Source: Epinephelus fuscoguttatus (lineage: Eukaryota > Chordata > Actinopteri > Perciformes > Serranidae). From it: a stretch of 64,000 nt of DNA. Positions 58,001 through 64,000 of the stretch are shown here, piece by piece. The notes under the pieces were generated by a model. That model was not told the origin of the DNA and ran no database searches. It worked only from the letters and a program-made list of their open reading frames with translations. The translations under genes and the position numbers were made by a program. The stretch covers positions 39,290,059 through 39,354,058 of the forward strand of contig NC_064755.1 of NCBI RefSeq assembly GCF_011397635.1, read 5' to 3'. Numbering within the stretch: the first letter of the stretch is position 1; each line of letters opens with the position of its first letter.

Positions 58001-61000
58001 CGTCCCCTGTTGGCCTTCAGCCATCCGGGACATCACCTCGGCACCAGTGCTCCCTGCTGGACACAACACTGTAAGTAACGTTTAATGTATTTCTTTATCT
58101 CATATTACAGGTAACATTACAATTTACCATGACGTGACGCAGGGCTGCAACTAATGATTTCTGGCATCACCAGTTATTATGCCAATTATTTTAACAGCTT
58201 AACCATTTGTCCTATAAAATGTCAACCAATTGTGAGAGCAGGCAAATCACAACACACAGCGACCCCTTCGAATGTCTTGAATTATCCAACGAAAAGTGTG
58301 GAGAAAAAAAAAAGATATTCAATTTACGATATAAAACAGAGCAAAGCAGCAAATCTTCCCATTTAATTAAGTGGAAATGCAGAATGCGCATCATGTTTTT
58401 CCAATGTTTCAGCTTTAACAAATATAGAAATTAATTCTGCCAGTTATTTATCTGTCAATTGACTAATCAAAAAATCAACTTATTGTTGCAGCTCTGAAGT
58501 AATTATGTTCACAGGGACCAATCAGACTTCAGGCTGATTCATAGTTGTGTGTACGCTCTACATAAGTGGCCTACGTCTTTGTGAGCATTTATACTTGTGG
58601 TATTTACATGTGCGGTGGTGTGTCTATGACACTCTGCAATTACACCTCCAAAACACTAGTTTGTGTTGAGTTTCTGTGAAGGGCAGTCAAGTTTGATTAA
58701 TTTAACTAACACACCTAAAAAACACATAAAACCTAGCGTCATGGCAACAACATTAAACAAAAGTACAAATTTGGGCTCCATTATAACTCACAAGGTTCAC
58801 AGACAAAACAATTGACTCAAACTAGACACACTTCCCCACAAATACAACATGCTAATATTATTAGCATAAGCCTATGACATTTTACTTTGCATAAATTAGC
58901 CTTGCAGCTAACAGACTTTCCTCTCCTCAAATGAAGCCAAAATAAATCACACACAGAACTTAAGATATTATTTTGTGGAGGCTCTTTTGTTTAACAATTA
59001 CTTGTTTCTTCTCTGTGAAATAAACTAAATAAAAGCTTAGTTTCCACTGAGGGCAATGGTTTTCAGGTGGAGTTCTGCGTCGTTGTGACATGAAGTTGTT
59101 TTTCTGTGGAGTTGCATGTCAGGTTAAGCAGATGGTACATGTCTACGCAGAGCCAACGCTGTAGTTATGGCGTCAGTTCAACACACAATTATAAATCCCA
59201 CTTAACTTACCTGTACCTGTCACCTGTCTGTGGGGGGTGGGGCCTGTGCCATGGGTGGAGTCTGGCTGGCTGTTTGACAGCTTGACTGAGGATCTCTTAG
59301 CACTGGCAATCTTAGTGGGACCCAGTTTACTGGACTGGAATAGAAGAGACAGAGAGTGAGAGAGAACAAATAACAGATTTCAGATTAATCTACTGACTTA
59401 AACTCTAAATTTAGGAGTTCCCAATAGAAAACACTGGTGGCAATCTGGACCAGTCCCAAAATTACTTTAGCAGAAGCAGGTGTTGTTTAAATCCAGTGTT
59501 TCCAGATTAACATACCGAGCGCAGAGGTCATGGATGGTGCTAGAGAATTATTAGAGACCCCATACGAGACGGTATCTCAATATTACAGCATATTGATTAT
59601 TTATGTGCTTTGTTGTTTAAGTCTGTGAGTACTTTAGTTGGTCAGCTGGTACCTTGTGTTTGCTGGTGTTGCTTTGGAAACGCAGGCAGGTTACTGAGGT
59701 TTTATGTGCCGTAGTAATCCTGGTGGGGGCGCTGGAGTTCCTCAGGTCGTACTGGTAGATCTTCCCCTGAGTGGACCCCACTACCAGACCGGTGCCGTCT
59801 GGAGTGAAGTCCACGGAGGTCAGTGGACTGTCCACCCGGATTGACCTCAGGACACTGGAGGAAGTACATACACACATTATACATCCAATATACACACTTT
59901 TAACGTACACACATGTAACAGCTGCTACACGGTGCTACATGTAACCATAAACTCTGACTGACTGCGGCACCAGGCTGTCGTATTTAAATATTTACAGGTG
60001 ACAGCTGAGACATTTAGTTTGTGAATTGCTCAATAAAGCAACAGAAAATTAATGGGTGATGATTTTGATGATCAGTTTTTGTGTGTGCCAGTTTTGAAGC
60101 AAAATTACCAATTAATCTGCTTTTAATTGACATATATGAGAGTAAAATTAATATCTTTGGGTTTAAGGCTGTTCAAACAAAACAAGGGATTTTAATACGT
60201 CACACTGGCCTTTACGAAGCTGTCTTCCCTGATATTTTATAGACAAAATGTTAAATTGATTTATCTATTAACAGTTATCCTCTGTGGGGCTACAACACTG
60301 TAAAGACTGCAGCAGTTTTACATCACTCTTACATCTTGCTGGCCGTGTCGTAGCAGACGATCTTCTTGTCCAGACCGACGCTCACCACCAGGAGCTCACT
60401 GGCAGGGGAGAAGGCCAGGCCGGTGCCCGGGGCCTTGTGGGCGCTGTCGAACATGTGGAGCTCCTTCTGGGTGTTGGAGTCCCACAGGATGACGGTACCG
60501 CTGTCAGAGACGCTGCCCAGCAGGGAGCGCTTCAGCATGGACAGCCTCAGGTCATGGATGGGCTGAAGATAAAACACAAGTTTGAAAATATTCTCAGAAA
60601 AGAGAAATCGCAAACATCAGAAAGTGTTTGATTAGAGGACATTTGTTTGAATTTAAATCCTAAAGTTACACAGTAAATGTTCCTCAGACAAACACAGTAG
60701 ACTGTCTGACCTGGTTGCTGCCGTGTCCGAAGGGTTTACTGGACAGGTTGGTGGTCAGACTGTGGAGGACCAGATCTCCACTGGTGGAACCGGAGGCGAT
60801 GTAGCTGTCATTGGCGTTGAAGGACACACAGGTCACCTCTTCTTTATGGTCCTGAGCGACAGAAGGAGGAAGTCATGTCAGGTGTCCCCTTAAACCTCTA
60901 TGAGATCTTCAACAGTGATGAGGTTTAAACACTGTGAGGCTGTGGAACCTCCTGACAGCTCAGAGAGTGATATAAAACACTTAAGAACAGACCTTTTTAT

Positions 61001-62100
61001 TGTATTTTCTAGTTTATATTGCTTCAGATATAAGGTGTACATGATGTCTAATTCCTGTCCTGTGTTACCTTGAGAGAGCGGTGAAGCCTCTTAGTCTTCA
61101 GGTCCCAGATGTTAACAGAGTGATCCAGACCTCCACTGACCAGAAACTGAGACGACGAACTCAGACTCACACGGGTTTGCTTTTTCTGAACAGACAATAA
61201 AAGAGCCGAGGGTGAGTGCTAAAATACTCTTTGTTGATTGAAGGTAAATGTACACAAAATATACAGGCAAGTAAACAGTACAAATGTGGTGTGCTCACCC
61301 CCTCGCCAAGTTCCACCACTGGAAGAGGAGTCGATTTGAGGCTGGAAACCACCAGTTTGTCTCCACTGCTGCTGGCACTGACCAGGTACTGGTCTGAAAG
61401 AGCTGGTCAAGGAAAGACCAACCATCACCACTTCACACAGGCTTTATGAATTATTTTTTTGTTCATAGATGAGATTGAATGAGACATAATCTCAACAGAA
61501 GAGTTTTCTCTTGATTCACGGTAAAACTATTTGGCTTTACAGCTGGATGAATCTTTCTTGAGTCATATTTAGAGGCAATTTTTACCGTTTTGGAGTCTAA
61601 ACAAGCTCTGAAAATGTTTTGGAAAAAGCCGTGCTTTAGTTGATGTATAGAATCATAAACCTCTCCACAATTAGAAACTATTTTGATAATACATTAATTG
61701 TTTGAGTCACTTTTTCAGATAAAACTATAAACTAGCTCCAGCTTCTCAAATGTGACAAGTTGCAGTTTTTCTTATGTGATAATAAACTGAATATCTTTTA
61801 TGTTTTAACTGTTATTGGGACAAAACTTTGGGAACTCAGGGAATTTTAATGAGCATATTCAAGTATTTCCTGACATTTAACAGACTAGATTATTTATCAA
61901 TTAATCAAGAAGATAATCAATAGAATTCAATAATGTCTTTCTATCTATTCGTCAGTCAGGATACTGTTGGAGCTCCAGCAGGCCTGTGCAACAGGGTGGC
62001 TGATACTGTGAGGGTTAAACTGCTCCAGCGGTGCCATGGAAACCGCATCCCAGATCTTCACACAGTCTCCTGTCGACACCAGGCGGGTCACCTCCTCCAT
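55096..62100 (-). CDS. nedd1: NEDD1 gamma-tubulin ring complex targeting factor (15 coding exons, 663 aa)
   Basis: Minus-strand coding exons: 62100-61965, 61393-61299, 61185-61069, 60851-60711, 60562-60333, 59854-59653, 59334-59211, 58056-57925, 57771-57721, 57629-57540, 57217-57051, 56964-56772, 56678-56537, 56445-56379, 55200-55096; phases close to TGA. The start MEEVTRLVSTGDCVKIWDA matches human NEDD1. Residues 1 to about 300 are WD40 repeats (SGGLDHSVNIWDLKTKRLHR, GSVSDSGTVILWDSNTQKEL, GKIYQYDLRNSS). The C-terminal helical part (SLQIHFIQNMIHETLEDFR, ACHRDIVNLQVEMVRQFYIQ, ERLREENRRLR) binds gamma-tubulin complex. NEDD1 brings that complex to centrosomes and spindle microtubules. Human NEDD1 is 660 aa. 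The middle has two FSP-motif exons where human NEDD1, as I recall it, has one. Confidence 0.96.
55440..56060. repeat. Possible uncharacterised transposon in the last nedd1 intron
   Basis: The stretch has repeated phrases CTGTATAAAAGG, CTGTGTAAAAGGGA and GTGTATAAAGGG, and GCAGCTAGAAGCAGTTAGCA, of a style seen in fish MITEs. The termini could not be fixed, so this is only a suspicion. Confidence 0.3.
58140..58495. mobile_element. hAT-like MITE with CAGGGCTGCAAC ends, in nedd1 intron
   Basis: Left end CAGGGCTGCAACTAATGATT and right end TTATTGTTGCAGCTCTG are inverted and slightly diverged. Inside are the family phrases CCTATAAAATGTCAACCAAT and CAGTTATTTATCTGTCAATT. No target duplication is evident. 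It is a different group from family B. Confidence 0.7.
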
Positions 62101-62594
62101 GGCAACACCTGGAGACAAACACACAGACACAAACATGCACTCATGCATCACTGTAATGTGCAACAAGCAATTTCAAGATGTCACCTTTGGAAATTATGAT
62201 CAACGTGTTTCTGACATCACTTAAAAAACACGACTGATGATGATGGTTTTGGGACACAGAGAAGGAAAGTAAACAAGCAAAAACATGAGTTAAATACTGA
62301 TGAAGCAGAAGTTACAAACATGCAGAAGAAAAGGGGAAGAGAAAGATAGAGACGACAAAATATAAAACAATGAGAAATAAGTGTAAATAACCCACAAGAT
62401 TAAAGTTATAAACTCAAGAGAACAAATTACTTTCAAGATCATTTTAAAAGATGTATGCTGGTTTGACTTCTCTGAGACTTCCAGGAAAGCTGATTCACGG
62501 TCACTGACGTCTTTCCAGTATCCAATTAAATTCATCCAACATTTAAAATTTTACTTTTTTCTCCTCGCAGAAGGTTTTTACACAGAAAAGACAT

Positions 62595-62765
62595 CTTTTT
62601 TCTGGCTTTTGCCTTTATCTGACAGGACAGATTATTGGAGTTGGGAGGGGGGTAATGACATGCAGCGAAGGTTCATGGGTTGGAATCCAATCCACGGCAG
62701 CTGCGACAAGGACACTACCTTTGTACGTGGGATGCCTGCTCTACCTGCTGAGCTACTGGGCGCCC
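62595..62765 (-). mobile_element. tRNA-derived SINE, minus orientation, in nedd1 intron 1
   Basis: Minus strand: GGGGCGCCCAGTAGCTCAGC and AGGTAGAGCAGGCATCCCAC head, GTGTCCTTGTCGCAGCTGCC, GGATTGGATTCCAACCC (B-box-like) and TTCGCTGCATGTCATTACCC. Third copy of the family at 22440-22660. Confidence 0.8.
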
Positions 62766-62824
62766 CATGAAAAGACGTCTTTATATATTTTCAACAACAC
62801 TGACAGAAATGAGACATGACAGCA

Positions 62825-63310
62825 AGTACATTTACTCAAGTACAAATTTACTTTACTTGAGTATTTCCATTTTATGCTACTTTCTTCTTCTCCACTCCAT
62901 GTCAGAAGTAAGTATTGTACTTTTTACTCCACTACATTTGTCTGTGAGCTTTAATTACAAGTTGCTATATATCCAGTGTTTGTGATAAACTGAAGGATGA
63001 AGAGTTTCTTTATGAGCTGAGAAAAGTCTCCTCTTTCTTGAGCTAAATACACACTTTATTTAAATGAGCACTACCTACAGCAGTAAAACGACACGTACAC
63101 ATTAATGCAGCAGAAATATTAATTACAAAAACATCAGACAGAGGAGGAAGATTTAACATTTAACTGGAACATACATACTTTAACTACATGTTCATTAATA
63201 CATGCTTTAAATTAAATAAGGTTTTGACTTCAGGACTTTAACTTGTAGTGGAGTATTTTCAGAGTGTATTATTAGTACTTTTACTACAGTAAAGTATCTG
63301 AATACGTCCT
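62825..63310. repeat. Interspersed repeat of the TACTTGAGTATTTCC type in nedd1 intron 1
   Basis: It begins CAAGTACATTTACTCAAGTA and CTTTACTTGAGTATTTCCAT, continues with TTTATGCTACTTTCTTCTTC and TTTTTACTCCACTACATTTG, and ends with CTTTAACTTGTAGTGGAGTA and TTTACTACAGTAAAGTATCT. The same family occurs at 25740 and 32385. Confidence 0.65.
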
Positions 63311-63710
63311 CAACCACTCTTAAACTGTGCATGACAGGTAACGTTGCCGCAATAAAGTAATAACGTTAATTTAAATGAATTAATTAACAGTTAACAGATT
63401 AACTGCCGTATACTGTCACCAGCTGACACTCGGATGATTTTAGTGAAGTTAAATAAACTCAGTTGTCCATGTTTGTACTAAACCCCCTCAGTTTATTGAG
63501 TTAACCGGTAGTTACGATAACCAGCAGCAGATGAAGTTAGTTGATGTTAGCTAACAATTAGCAACAACAGAAGACAAAAATAGCCACAGCGGGTTTTTAA
63601 AAGTTACCGAACACTCGTAATAATCAGGTCAAACAACACGAAACAACCGGTAACTTGTCTGAAATGATTCAAACGTTATAGATTATTCTATAAAAACGTG
63701 TCATACTCAC

Positions 63711-63785
63711 CGTGACAGATATATAAACTAGTAACTGACAAGTTGTTGAAGCCGTTTTGTTTTGTGATCCGCCTGCAGCCAATAA
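63711..63785 (-). promoter_or_regulatory. nedd1 noncoding first exon and promoter
   Basis: A minus-strand donor (CTGTCACG|GTGAGT) lies at 63711/63710, upstream of the coding start exon, whose acceptor is at 62108/62109. A CCAAT box (plus strand, 63779-63783) and CpG-bearing DNA lie just beyond. Confidence 0.55.
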
Positions 63786-63965
63786 ACCGCCACGACGGAG
63801 AGCCGGGAGAGACAAAAAGTAGATACGCTTTTTTTTCCTTCAAGTAACTTTATTGTACAGAACTTTGGTTTACATGCAAATATAAATACATAATATAAAT
63901 ATATTAAATGATATAAGGATAATCAACAATTTTACGACACTACAAATATAATAATCTAGCGTTTG

Positions 63966-63968
<3 letters not shown>

Positions 63969-63995
<27 letters not shown>
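63969..63995 (+). repeat. (ATT)n microsatellite at window edge
   Basis: About nine TTA/ATT units close to the right end. Confidence 0.9.
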
Positions 63996-63996
<1 letters not shown>

Positions 63997-64000
63997 ATAC

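Noticed and set aside
59702-59884. Alternative minus-strand frames overlapping nedd1 exons
   Set aside because: They are out-of-frame shadows of the WD40 exons.

Overview
The window is nuclear DNA of a bony fish, most likely a spiny-rayed (percomorph) teleost. The genes have many short exons with GT-AG introns, the spaces between exons are AT-rich, and the interspersed repeats (tRNA-derived SINEs, L2/Rex-type LINEs, hAT-type MITEs) are of kinds common in teleosts. No bacterial, organellar or viral segment was seen, and no LTR element.

Layout, left to right. (1) 1-1006: a ~430-bp pyrimidine tract (intron end) and the terminal coding exon of an unidentified plus-strand gene ending in an 11-heptad coiled coil. 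(2) 1007-10240: gene-poor DNA with a SINE, two MITEs and a 3.4-kb minisatellite of 46-bp units with higher-order structure. (3) 10440-21359 (+): a FAM3-family secreted protein gene, nine coding exons, 236 aa, introns loaded with LINE and MITE copies. (4) 25174-30132 (+): actr6, eleven exons, 396 aa. (5) 32197-36617 (+): sycp3, eight exons, 239 aa. (6) 39156-48409 (+): a RING-H2 E3 ligase gene, ten coding exons, 426 aa, with a SUMO-interacting-like motif and an adjacent ubiquitin-binding-like helix; I cannot assign an ortholog. (7) 48803-50015 (-): etfrf1 (LYRM5), two coding exons, 83 aa, tail-to-tail with the RING gene. (8) 55096-62100 (-): nedd1, fifteen coding exons, 663 aa, with a 5' noncoding exon near 63711.

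The exon models of genes 3-8 were built by hand from splice signals, and the phases close from start codon to stop codon in each. actr6, sycp3, nedd1 and etfrf1 all have human counterparts on chromosome 12, so the block looks like conserved synteny, rearranged. The genes are not one pathway: chromatin remodelling (ACTR6), meiotic chromosome axis (SYCP3), spindle microtubule nucleation (NEDD1), mitochondrial electron transfer control (ETFRF1), ubiquitin/SUMO signalling (RING gene, inferred) and secretion (FAM3).

The most interesting items are the SIM + ubiquitin-motif + RING-H2 protein, the doubled FSP-motif exon in nedd1, the 12-unit higher-order repeat in the minisatellite, and two hAT MITE copies that still have perfect 8-bp target duplications.
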